Shown: in pieces, positions 1-5,497 of the stretch
Layout: the number at the start of each line of letters is the position of its first letter
Numbering within the stretch: the stretch's first letter is position 1
NCBI GenBank assembly: GCA_005887855.1
Contig: VBQB01000111.1
Span: forward strand, 1 to 13,194
DNA length: 13,194 nucleotides
Source of the DNA: Verrucomicrobiota bacterium
GTDB lineage: Bacteria > Verrucomicrobiota > Verrucomicrobiae > Chthoniobacterales > UBA10450
Reading direction: 5' to 3'
Position numbers and translations under genes: made by a program
The notes under the pieces: model-generated
Told to the model about the DNA's origin: nothing
The model's database searches: none
The model's input: the letters and a program-made list of their open reading frames with translations, nothing else

Positions 1-232
1 AGCGGTTCTTTTCACCTTTCCCTCGCGGTACTGGTTCACTATCGGTCGCCAATGAGTATTTAGGCTTACGCCGTGGTCGGCGCAGATTCATACGAAGTTT
101 CACGTGCATCGTATTACTCAGGAAATCCCTAGGCGTGCTCGGGTTTTCGGTTACGGGCCTTTCACCCTCTATGGCGCAGCTTTCCAAAAGCTTCACCTAA
201 CCTTTGCACTACCACATCGGGCTCCTACAACC

Positions 233-246
233 CCCCCGCCACTTCA
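233..246. repeat. Inverted repeat arm of the 23S insertion, left copy
   Basis: CCCCCGCCACTTCA on the plus strand, perfectly complementary to the arm at 502-515. Extra C and A bases at 229-232 could extend the pairing with a bulge against the TTT after 515. On the rRNA strand this is the 3' arm. Bases 244-246 also form the stop codon of the nuclease ORF. Confidence 0.9.
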
Positions 247-483
247 AACCGCGTTGAGACTCTTCATGATTCGTTTCTTCAGCGGTTGCTGCACATTTCC
301 ATAGTGCTTCAGCCGCCGCTCTCTGGCTATGGCGTCCGCTTCCGAAGCATAAGCTTCGTAGTACGCCAGGCGCCACACGGGATGTTCACTCCGATGACGC
401 TTCAACCTGGACCGCAAGTCGGTGCTCAAACCGATGTAAATGCGCTCTTCGGTCGGATGTTTGAGAATGTAAACGTAATACAT
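244..483 (-). CDS. Small GIY-YIG family nuclease encoded inside the 23S intervening sequence
   Basis: The 79-residue protein starts at the ATG at 483. A GTG at 492 would add three residues (82 aa), but the family normally begins just before the first motif, so the ATG is preferred. Numbered from the GTG, the GIY half-motif is Y6-V-Y8 and the YIG half-motif is Y19-I-G21. The conserved Arg lies in the RSRLKRH segment (R27/R29, H33), and the metal-binding Glu in the AIARERRLKHY segment (E58). The protein is thus one complete GIY-YIG domain of the small stand-alone YhbQ-like size class, with no DNA-binding extension. Enzymes of this fold make single- or double-strand cuts in DNA. No Shine-Dalgarno motif is visible, and the TGA stop lies in the first three bases of the 3' stem arm. 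Whether it moves or maintains the insertion, cuts DNA elsewhere or is silent cannot be read from sequence. All catalytic residues appear intact. Confidence 0.85.
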   Translation of the reverse strand: MYYVYILKHPTEERIYIGLSTDLRSRLKRHRSEHPVWRLAYYEAYASEADAIARERRLKHYGNVQQPLKKRIMKSLNAV

Positions 484-501
484 GGTAGTCACACAACGAT
501 C

Positions 502-515
502 TGAAGTGGCGGGGG
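502..515. repeat. Inverted repeat arm of the 23S insertion, right copy
   Basis: TGAAGTGGCGGGGG on the plus strand, the exact reverse complement of 233-246. On the rRNA strand this is the 5' arm of the stem closing the intervening sequence. Normal 23S genes carry a shorter hairpin here, so at least part of the arm is host helix rather than inserted DNA. Confidence 0.9.
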
Positions 516-800
516 TTTAGCCTTTTCCGCTTTCGCTCGCCACTACTGACGGAATCGCTTTCGCTTTCTCTTCCTCCGGTTACTGAGATGTTTCACTTCA
601 CCGGGTGTCGCGATGTTCGTGCTATGTATTCACACGAACTCGAGCAGGTGTTACCCCGCTCAGGTTATCCCATTCGGAAATCTACGGGTCAAAGCGTGTT
701 TGCCGCTCTCCGTAGCTTATCGCAGCTTACCACGTCCTTCATCGCCTATTGGCACCAAGGCATCCATGATGCGCTCTTTGTAGCTTGATCAATCTGTTCC

Positions 801-820
801 GGTCCGGCGGCTGCCGGACC
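801..820 (-). other. Strong hairpin immediately upstream of the mature 23S 5' end
   Basis: On the minus strand GGTCCGGC and GCCGGACC form a perfect 8-bp stem around a 4-nt loop, about 10 nt before the predicted mature 5' end. It may be a processing signal in the precursor. An overlapping alternative stem pairs CCAGAGA (minus strand, from about 853) with TCTCTGG (about 825-819), so the two folds would compete for GG at 819-820. Confidence 0.55.
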
Positions 821-926
821 AGAGATTCTTTGATAACTGAAACTCTCTGGCCGAAGACCTTCGCCTTTAGCCGCTTATTTCAGACTCAGCTCTTAAAGTT
901 GTACTTTCTTACTACCCTGTATGTAG

Positions 927-941
927 ATGTCAAAGAACCAG
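927..941 (-). promoter_or_regulatory. boxA-like antitermination element in the 23S leader
   Basis: The minus strand reads CTGGTTCTTTGACAT, close to the rRNA boxA consensus TGCTCTTTGACA bound by NusB/S10. A boxA lying between a promoter and an unlinked 23S makes sense, because a long untranslated rRNA needs antitermination of its own. This is a motif match by eye only. Confidence 0.55.
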
Positions 942-1079
942 CTCTTTCGTACATTTCAGGCGACAAAAAACTCAATCTCATACCGACGATAATTTCCTGT
1001 CAGAAAATCATGCCGGGACAAAATTGAGTCCAATTTGCAGTCCCAAATGTACGCAGAACGCACTCCTTGATTAGAAGAG

Positions 1080-1096
1080 TCCCGCTTTCAGCGGGA
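1080..1096 (-). other. GC-rich hairpin at the predicted transcript start
   Basis: TCCCGC - TGAAA - GCGGGA on the minus strand forms a 6-bp stem at about +1 of the candidate 23S promoter, followed by CTCTTCT rather than a real T-tract. It could stabilise the 5' end of the leader, or be a weak terminator for transcription arriving from the methyltransferase genes. The sequence does not decide. Confidence 0.35.
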
Positions 1097-1101
1097 TCAA
1101 T

Positions 1102-1129
1102 AAAATAGCCCGGCAGACCCGTCAGTCAA
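1102..1129 (-). promoter_or_regulatory. Candidate sigma70-type promoter for the 23S unit
   Basis: On the minus strand TTGACT (1129-1124) is followed after 16 nt by TATTTT (1107-1102), with transcription expected to begin near 1095. It lies in the right place, about 300 nt before the 23S 5' end and upstream of boxA. The -35 is strong, the -10 imperfect. A weaker alternative is TTGGAC with TGATTT 17 nt later, at about 1033-1005. Confidence 0.45.
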
Positions 1130-1375
1130 TCCCGAAAACTCAACTTTTTCCGGAAATTTTTAGCCGATCACTTCCCGCTTTCGGACCATCTTCTTTGCAA
1201 CGCGAATCCGCTGGCAAACACATAAAAGGAAGGAGGTTGCGCCCGGCTTTGGCATCCTAGCGCGCGCAGGACCGTCGTGAACAGCTAAAATCGCCATCAT
1301 TGCTATTGCGGTTGAAATTCCCTGACATTTCATCCTCCGAGCGGCCAATTGCAATTTAATGAACAACTTGCGCAG

Positions 1376-1530
1376 TCATTGCGGTGCTCTGTTAACTGCA
1401 ACTTTGGCGAGAAGTTCCGTGTGATCTGAATTATAGAGCCGGAACTCGTACCGGCAACCTGTTCTGATCCAAGGTGCAGCAGCGGAGCCTCGACCTGCCG
1501 CCGCAAACAGGGACTCTTCGCGTCCTCCCT
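1376..1530 (-). pseudogene. Frameshifted C-terminal module of the downstream methyltransferase
   Basis: After residue 255 (PNPVPAGE) the methyltransferase ORF leaves its ancestral frame and reads an Arg/Cys-rich tail to 1431. In the next frame, from 1525, the DNA encodes 49 residues starting GREESLFAAAGRGSAAAPWI and including YEFRLYNSDHTELLAK, with a TGA at 1378-1376. This matches the end of the upstream methyltransferase almost residue for residue. The upstream copy has 72 nt (24 codons) between PAGE and GREE where this copy has four, a net loss of 68 nt that breaks the frame. The tail is therefore a relic of a once-intact module unless there is a sequencing error or programmed frameshifting. 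A 68-nt gap makes a simple base-call error unlikely. Confidence 0.85.
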
Positions 1531-1565
1531 TCACCAGCAGGCACTGGATTCGGGGAAGCGTTGAG
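1376..1565 (-). repeat. C-terminal module, copy A (decayed)
   Basis: The DNA from LNASPNPVPAGE to the ancestral stop is about 80% identical by eye to 2348-2605, apart from the 68-nt gap. Shared runs include GGACGCGAAGA, CTCCGCTGC and GATCACACGGA. It is a dispersed duplicate of a protein domain, not an insertion element; no terminal repeats or target duplications were seen. Confidence 0.8.
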
Positions 1566-2279
1566 AGCGGGCGCGATTTTGCTCACGAAAACCACGCCCG
1601 GTGTAATTAGAATATTTTTGAACTTTGAGGTCCGACGGACGCCTCTTGGGTACTTCATGGTGACACTGGCGGCTCCCTGTTCGTCTACCAATTCCTTAAG
1701 AAACCCAACCAATCCGTAAGAATGACAGGGAAAAGGAATCTTCACTTTCCTCCTTAAACCGCTTGGTACTAGGGATCGAACTCGGGAGATAAGCGGATTT
1801 CTTAGATTGAAGCCTTTACCGTCGGGGAAATCATCCAGATAGCCCGTGCCCCAGTCCTCAATCGCATATAATCCACCCGGCTTGAGGTGATGATCGAACA
1901 GATGCCAAAACGTTCTTTTAGTTACTTCGCCGATGTGCGACGCGTCATCAATGATAATATCAAATCCGTCCGGAGCCGCCCGATTGGCGACCTCAGACAA
2001 AAACTGTTCGTCTGACTGATTGCCCTCGAAGGCTTGAATACGCTCTCCCGGCACGAAATGCTTCGGCAGCTTAACGTCAATTCCAATAATTGTACCGAGC
2101 GGGAAGTAGTCGCGCCACAATTCAAGTGAACCGCCTTGATAGATGCCAATCTCGAGCAGTTTAACCTCGTTACCGATCCACGGCAGCAAAATTGGATCGT
2201 ATACATCCAAGTAACCATACGTTATCTTATCAGTATTATAGGAGTCTAAGTTTAACTGTTTGCTTCGCATCTTTGGCAT
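1431..2279 (-). CDS. Class I SAM-dependent methyltransferase (MycE/CmcI-like), C-terminal module frameshifted
   Basis: This is a class I methyltransferase of the kind that modifies sugars or secondary metabolites. In numbering from a TTG at 2294, the N-terminal segment LDSYNTDKITYGYLDVYDPI (16-35) matches the YGTDKxxHxYxxxY opening of the family. Motif I is LLEIGIYQGGS (46-56), GID lies at 71-73, the metal- or acid-binding IIIDDASH at 113-120, and GGLYAIEDWGTGY at 140-152. ATG at 2279 or 2270 is preferred over the TTG because no conserved residues precede them. The catalytic domain ends near residue 240 and looks intact. From residue 256 the protein reads a frame-shifted, Arg/Cys-rich 32-residue tail. 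The gene lies about 70 nt downstream of the second methyltransferase and is probably co-transcribed. Its substrate is unknown; a surface-glycan sugar is suggested by the neighbours. Confidence 0.85.
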   Translation of the reverse strand: MPKMRSKQLNLDSYNTDKITYGYLDVYDPILLPWIGNEVKLLEIGIYQGGSLELWRDYFPLGTIIGIDVKLPKHFVPGERIQAFEGNQSDEQFLSEVANRAAPDGFDIIIDDASHIGEVTKRTFWHLFDHHLKPGGLYAIEDWGTGYLDDFPDGKGFNLRNPLISRVRSLVPSGLRRKVKIPFPCHSYGLVGFLKELVDEQGAASVTMKYPRGVRRTSKFKNILITPGVVFVSKIAPALNASPNPVPAGEGRTRRVPVCGGRSRLRCCTLDQNRLPVRVPAL

Positions 2280-2347
2280 CTCGCATAGGCTCAAGGTAAG
2301 CTGACCAACGGATAAGAGTTTGTTGATCGGTCCTTTTGCCCCGGTGA

Positions 2348-2605
2348 TTATTGCCTTGCTCTGGTAACGGCAATTTTGGCGAGAAGCTCCGTGTGATCCG
2401 AGTTGTAGAGACGGAACTCATAGGTGGAACCTGCCCGGATCCAATTTGCGGCAGCGGAGCCCTGGCGTGAGGTTGCGAACAGCGATTCTTCGCGTCCATT
2501 GGTGGAGACATAGACCTTTCCGGCATCCCCATTAGCGGTATTCCACAAAATCGTCGTCTTGCCCATCCTTTCGCCAGCAGGTACTGGATTGGGGGAAGCG
2601 CTAAG
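2348..2605 (-). repeat. C-terminal module, copy B (intact)
   Basis: This encodes residues 306-390 of the upstream methyltransferase, beginning LSASPNPVPAGE and passing through TTILWNT, VYVSTNGREESLF, NWIRAGSTYEFRLYN and ELLAKIAV. The alternating hydrophobic pattern with regular Trp, Tyr and Gly suggests a small beta-sandwich (Ig-like) domain. It is the intact reference for decayed copy A. Confidence 0.8.
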
Positions 2606-3520
2606 AGTGGGTGAGGTTTTGCTTTGCAGAAGGCAAAAGGCGCGCTCGTCCCGATCTGGATCGGCTGGCGTCGAGTGGGTCGTATCACCGATTGTTAGGT
2701 ACGACACAACGTTCCAACCAGCGCGATCGATCAATCTCTTTAACCCTTCCTCTGAGAAGATCCAGAAGTTGGTGTTGTCATTGTTGCATTCCTTTGGTCC
2801 CAGCAAATATGCAATCGGGTACGGTGAGAGAGGCTGACCGTCGGCCGTTTGCTTGGCGATGCGAGTGCTGACGAAACAATATTCCGTCATTCGGGCCAGT
2901 GTCTCCAAGATCAAGAAAGGGTTTTTCAAGTGATAGAGAGTTCCAAGAAGAAAGATGGCGTCGTACTTTTCGCCCGAGAGAGGGAATTGCGAGTCCAAAT
3001 CGACTGATCGGATGGCGACGGATGAGTCCAAGGCATGCTTTAGAATTCGTGCTCCCTCCAAACGATTGAAGTTCGTGGACTCATTCTCGATCAGGTCCAC
3101 GGATAGCCCCTGCTTCTCCAGGAAAAATGCGAGATCCCCATCCGCAGCTCCAATGTCTGCAATCTTCCCATATTGGCCTCGGCACAATTGCAGCAAGTTG
3201 AGTTCTGCCATCGCCGACAGCCGCTCAAGAACGGCAACGTTTCTTAATGTGGCGTACGGATACCAGAACGACTTCGCCCGATGAGCCAATTTGATTTTCC
3301 AAAGGCTTTGTTCTGTCGTAATAGCCATTTCGCGGAGTGAGGACGTCTTCCGCTCACAACTGGTGCGCTTGTGGTTCGCACCGTTGGATCCTGCTTTGGC
3401 GTCTGATGCGCGGCTCTCACTTTTCTGCGTTCGTCGGCGGAAAGATTCACGCAGCGATTTCCATGGTTCTGTTTCGGGGGCTTTTCCGCTTCGACCGACT
3501 AAAAGGCGTTCTATTTTCAC
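2348..3520 (-). CDS. SAM-dependent methyltransferase with C-terminal beta-sandwich-like module
   Basis: The product has 390 residues from a GTG at 3520. An ATG at 3328 (residue 65) is the alternative, since residues 1-64 are Arg/Lys/Ser-rich and domain-free; neither start has a good ribosome binding site. The catalytic core runs from about 80 to 300: SAM motif I ADIGAADGD (121-129), acidic VDLIENE (141-147), and motif IV YDAIFLLGTLYHL (186-198). The FWYPYATLRN opening and the YHLKNP segment recall the CmoB/DUF1698 and Methyltransf_23 type. Residues 306-390 form the module shared with the next gene. The gene is 113 nt downstream of the response regulator and in the same direction, so read-through is possible. 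The substrate is unknown; sugar or lipid-linked glycan methylation is inferred from the neighbours. The fold assignment is secure, the function is not. Confidence 0.85.
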   Translation of the reverse strand: MKIERLLVGRSGKAPETEPWKSLRESFRRRTQKSESRASDAKAGSNGANHKRTSCERKTSSLREMAITTEQSLWKIKLAHRAKSFWYPYATLRNVAVLERLSAMAELNLLQLCRGQYGKIADIGAADGDLAFFLEKQGLSVDLIENESTNFNRLEGARILKHALDSSVAIRSVDLDSQFPLSGEKYDAIFLLGTLYHLKNPFLILETLARMTEYCFVSTRIAKQTADGQPLSPYPIAYLLGPKECNNDNTNFWIFSEEGLKRLIDRAGWNVVSYLTIGDTTHSTPADPDRDERAFCLLQSKTSPTLSASPNPVPAGERMGKTTILWNTANGDAGKVYVSTNGREESLFATSRQGSAAANWIRAGSTYEFRLYNSDHTELLAKIAVTRARQ

Positions 3521-3633
3521 GCCTGTAATGTTCGGGCCGCCAGAGGGCCGACGACAGATAGACGCCGCCGAATGTTTTTGTCGGACTAAATCCTACGCGT
3601 GCCCGGCGATACGTTGTGTCGGCGCGAGACGCG

Positions 3634-4317
3634 TCATTTTACATGGGTGGCGTCTTCCCACCGAATGGCTGCACGCAGCAGCTCACCCAACGAGTTCACG
3701 CCGAACTTTTCTTTCGCACGAGCGCAATAGGCTTGCACCGTCTTCACGCTCAGATGCAAGTCGTCGGCGATCTGCGACGTAGTGCGACCCTGGCCGAGCA
3801 GGCGAAAGATCTCCAGTTCGCGATCGCTTAAACATTCAACCGGCGAACTGGCGGTTGTTTTGCGCGATGAGCCGAGGCTACGAGCCATGGCGTTCACAAC
3901 TCTTTCGCTCACGTAAACGCCGCCCTCTAGCACCCGGCGAATGGAGGCGAGCACGTTTTTTGTCGTCTCCCGTTTCATGACATAACCGCGGGCGCCGGCG
4001 CGCAGGGCGCGTTCGGCGTACAACGCTTCGTCGTGCATTGAGAGAACGATCAACGCGACCAGCGGGAATTGGCTGTCCAAATTCTTGATCAGTTCCAATC
4101 CCGATTCATTCTTTAGAGAGATGTCGATAAGCGCCACATCAGGCCGCGCCTTGGCAATTCCAGAGATCGCTTCAGCCGAATCCTCCGCTTCGCCACATAC
4201 CATGAGATCATTCTGGCCGCTTATGAGATTAGCGAGGCCCTCGCGCACGAGCGGATGATCGTCGACGAGAAAAATGCGACTCTTGCGCGCAACTGTTGCA
4301 GGAGGGTTTGAATTCAT
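3634..4317 (-). CDS. NarL/FixJ-family response regulator (receiver plus LuxR-type HTH)
   Basis: A two-component transcription factor. In numbering from an upstream GTG at 4362, the receiver spans about 29-145 with acidic D34/D35 (VDDHPLVREG), phospho-acceptor D80 (ALIDISLKNESG), S108 and K130 (GYVMKRE). The LuxR-type DNA-binding domain spans about 178-236, with LSDRELEIFRLLGQGRTTSQ then IADDLHLSVKTVQAYCARAK. ATG at 4317 (residue 16) is chosen because the GTG start would overlap the kinase gene by 34 nt and the extra 15 residues carry nothing conserved. From the ATG the gene starts 11 nt after the kinase stop, so the two are co-transcribed and almost certainly cognate. Target genes cannot be read from the sequence; the methyltransferases directly downstream are candidates by position only. 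Confidence 0.95.
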   Translation of the reverse strand: MNSNPPATVARKSRIFLVDDHPLVREGLANLISGQNDLMVCGEAEDSAEAISGIAKARPDVALIDISLKNESGLELIKNLDSQFPLVALIVLSMHDEALYAERALRAGARGYVMKRETTKNVLASIRRVLEGGVYVSERVVNAMARSLGSSRKTTASSPVECLSDRELEIFRLLGQGRTTSQIADDLHLSVKTVQAYCARAKEKFGVNSLGELLRAAIRWEDATHVK

Positions 4318-4328
4318 CACGCAAAGTC

Positions 4329-5414
4329 TCAAGCACTGTCGCTCGGAATGTTTAACTTGCACGTCGCAATCGTTCCGTTCGGACCGTTTCGTCGGACGTC
4401 GAACGTTGCTCCGGCCAACGCTGCGCCATGACGCATTAAGCGAAGACCGAGTCCTTCTGGTTGGGGCAGCTTTTCGGGAAATCCGATTCCATCATCGATG
4501 ATAGTGAGGGTGAGTTCGGGGCCGTTCACGACGAGCCTAATATCGATGCGCCTGGGGCCAGCGTGCTTGATCGAGTTTGTGACCGCCTCCTGGGCGATTC
4601 GATAAAGTTGAGTTGCAACGGTCGAGTCGTGGATGCGAACTGATTCGTCTCCGTCAAAGACGCAGTTGATCCGGAATCGTTCCGTAGTGTTTTCGGCGAG
4701 ACCTTGCAAGGCCACCATTAATCCGTCTGCCTCCAGTTCCGGCGAGAAGAAGCCGCGCGCCAGATTCCGGGTAAGATCGATTCCTTCCTCAACATAATGA
4801 ACAAGTTTTTCTGCTTCCGGCACTTCCGGTGCTGACCTTGCGGCGAGCCTTTCCTTCAGTACCTGAGCCGCGAGAGCCGTGCCGGTCAGATGCTGCCCAA
4901 GGCTGTCATGCAGGTCCTGGCCCAAACGGCGTCGTTCGCGATCGGCCACTCGCGCAATCTCCTGGTCAAGCCGCTGCCGCTCAGCGACCTCGCGCTGCAG
5001 AGCCGACGTCCGTTCACGCACCCGTCGATCCAGTTCAAGAACAAGCGTTCGTAACTTCGATAACACGCCCGCAAAAAGCGCATAGGAGAAAAAAGCCATC
5101 CCAGCATTCCAGAACCCCACTGCTGGGATTCCAGCTGCAAGATCCGATAGCTTCCAAACTGCGACGCTGATACCCACAATCGCCAAACCGAAGGTCAAGC
5201 TCCCAAACCACGCCGCTAAGGAAATCGGCAAGAGATAAAAGAGAAGCAGCGAACGCTCGTATCCGGTCAAATAATCGATGTATCCTATGATCCCCACGAG
5301 AAAAAGGCAGGCGACTACCAAAGCCTTCCGGGAAAATGTGAGGTGAGGAAAACTGGGAAGGTTAGTTATGACGGCATCGAACCAGGTCGACCGTGGAATC
5401 GTGTCATTCGCCAT
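4329..5414 (-). CDS. Membrane-bound sensor histidine kinase, NarX/DegS type (HisKA_3)
   Basis: In numbering from an upstream TTG at 5459, residues about 46-134 hold three to four hydrophobic segments (KALVVACLFLVGIIGYI, LLLFYLLPISLAAWFG, FGLAIVGISVAVW, GMAFFSYALFAGVL), so sensing is probably by the membrane part; no periplasmic domain is evident. A coiled-coil linker (138-172) leads to the HisKA_3 dimerisation helix with phospho-acceptor H184 in RRRLGQDLHDSLGQ. The ATPase domain shows the N-box EAVTNSIKHA (N295), G1 IIDDGIGFPE (321-329) and G2 GLGL (336-339). All catalytic motifs are intact. The chosen start is ATG at 5414 (residue 16), with GAAGAG seven to eight bases upstream as ribosome binding site; the TTG start has no such support. 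Phosphotransfer to the adjacent regulator is inferred from family and adjacency. The signal is unknown. Confidence 0.93.
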   Translation of the reverse strand: MANDTIPRSTWFDAVITNLPSFPHLTFSRKALVVACLFLVGIIGYIDYLTGYERSLLLFYLLPISLAAWFGSLTFGLAIVGISVAVWKLSDLAAGIPAVGFWNAGMAFFSYALFAGVLSKLRTLVLELDRRVRERTSALQREVAERQRLDQEIARVADRERRRLGQDLHDSLGQHLTGTALAAQVLKERLAARSAPEVPEAEKLVHYVEEGIDLTRNLARGFFSPELEADGLMVALQGLAENTTERFRINCVFDGDESVRIHDSTVATQLYRIAQEAVTNSIKHAGPRRIDIRLVVNGPELTLTIIDDGIGFPEKLPQPEGLGLRLMRHGAALAGATFDVRRNGPNGTIATCKLNIPSDSA

Positions 5415-5475
5415 TCCCATACTCTTCGTAGAACCCGCAAAAAAAGCGAAAAATAACAAGAAGCTTTAAGCTCGG

Positions 5476-5497
5476 TTGCACACATCGCACTGTGCAA
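5476..5497. promoter_or_regulatory. Palindrome upstream of the kinase gene, possible operator
   Basis: TTGCACA - 8 nt - TGTGCAA is a perfect 7-bp inverted repeat about 60-80 nt upstream of the kinase start codon, a usual place for an operator. It could serve autoregulation by the NarL-type regulator, but the half-sites do not match a consensus I know. The rest of 5460-5717 shows no gene and no clear promoter. Confidence 0.3.

Larger units (their letters stand above)
233..515 (-). other. Intervening sequence in a 23S rRNA domain I helix, bounded by a 14-bp inverted repeat
   Basis: Minus-strand 23S sequence is normal up to GGAAAAGGCTAAACC and resumes at GGGGTTGTAGGA. In ordinary 23S genes (recalled Bacillus sequence) a short hairpin of about 20 nt joins these two points. 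Here the stem arms are CCCCCGCCACTTCA (515 down to 502) and its exact complement TGAAGTGGCGGGGG (246 down to 233), and the loop is replaced by 255 nt. This is the usual architecture of bacterial 23S intervening sequences: a long terminal stem that can be cut by RNase III, leaving the rRNA functionally intact but fragmented. The 255 nt are almost wholly a GIY-YIG ORF. The position and the stem are seen directly; excision rather than retention is inference. Confidence 0.9.
1..790 (-). rRNA. 23S ribosomal RNA, 5' part (partial, interrupted by an intervening sequence)
   Basis: On the minus strand the sequence starting near 790 reads as the conserved 5' end of bacterial 23S rRNA (GATCAAGC, then GGATGCCTTGG, then AGGCGATGAAGGACGTG, then GATTTCCGAATGGG, then GTAGTGGCGAGCGAA). 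It ends at the left edge with the conserved CCGATAGTGAACCAGTACCG and a GGGAAAGGTGAAAAGAAC block. That covers about the first 480 E. coli positions, and the rest lies beyond base 1. The mature 5' end is placed at about 790 by aligning to the E. coli GGTTAAGC start from memory. The gene is interrupted at 233-515, in the helix near E. coli 270-300, by an insertion described separately. No 16S rRNA or tRNA precedes it, so it seems to be transcribed from its own leader. Identity as 23S is near certain; the exact 5' nucleotide is approximate. Confidence 0.97.
791..1095 (-). other. Leader of the 23S transcript (no 16S, no tRNA)
   Basis: About 300 nt separate the candidate promoter from the mature 23S 5' end. 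I looked for a 16S 3' end with its anti-Shine-Dalgarno and for tRNA Ile/Ala cloverleaf sequences and saw neither. The leader holds a boxA-like element, an inverted repeat TTCTTTGA / TCAAAGAA about 100 nt apart (931-938 and 825-832), and the hairpins next to the mature end. The plus-strand ORF that can be drawn here has no protein-like features. The leader reading is inference from position and from these elements. Confidence 0.6.

Noticed and set aside
104..788. Plus-strand ORFs (66-72 aa) at 104-304, 286-504 and 588-788
   Set aside because: They are antisense to 23S rRNA or to the GIY-YIG frame; their translations follow conserved rRNA sequence and show no protein-like pattern.
785..1027. 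Plus-strand 80-aa ORF in the 23S leader
   Set aside because: It starts within the mature rRNA end, has no ribosome binding site, and overlaps boxA and the hairpins on the other strand.
791..1100. Possible tRNA genes or a 16S 3' end upstream of 23S
   Set aside because: No cloverleaf, no GGTTCGAATCC-like T-arm and no anti-Shine-Dalgarno tail were found on the minus strand.
1160..1366. Minus-strand 68-aa ORF after the frameshifted methyltransferase
   Set aside because: TTG start, no ribosome binding site and no recognisable domain. An internal ATG gives a vaguely signal-like hydrophobic stretch, but that is not enough to call a gene.
1376..2605. The duplicated module as an insertion sequence or transposon
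   Set aside because: The repeat coincides with protein-domain limits, has no terminal inverted repeats, no transposase and no target duplication.
2236..2688. Minus-strand 150-aa ORF across the junction of the two methyltransferase genes
   Set aside because: It lies in a shifted frame over the shared module and the gap; composition is Pro/Arg-rich and no domain is visible.
3291..3782. Plus-strand 163-aa ORF
   Set aside because: It is antisense to the methyltransferase N-terminus and the regulator's HTH domain; no family resemblance.
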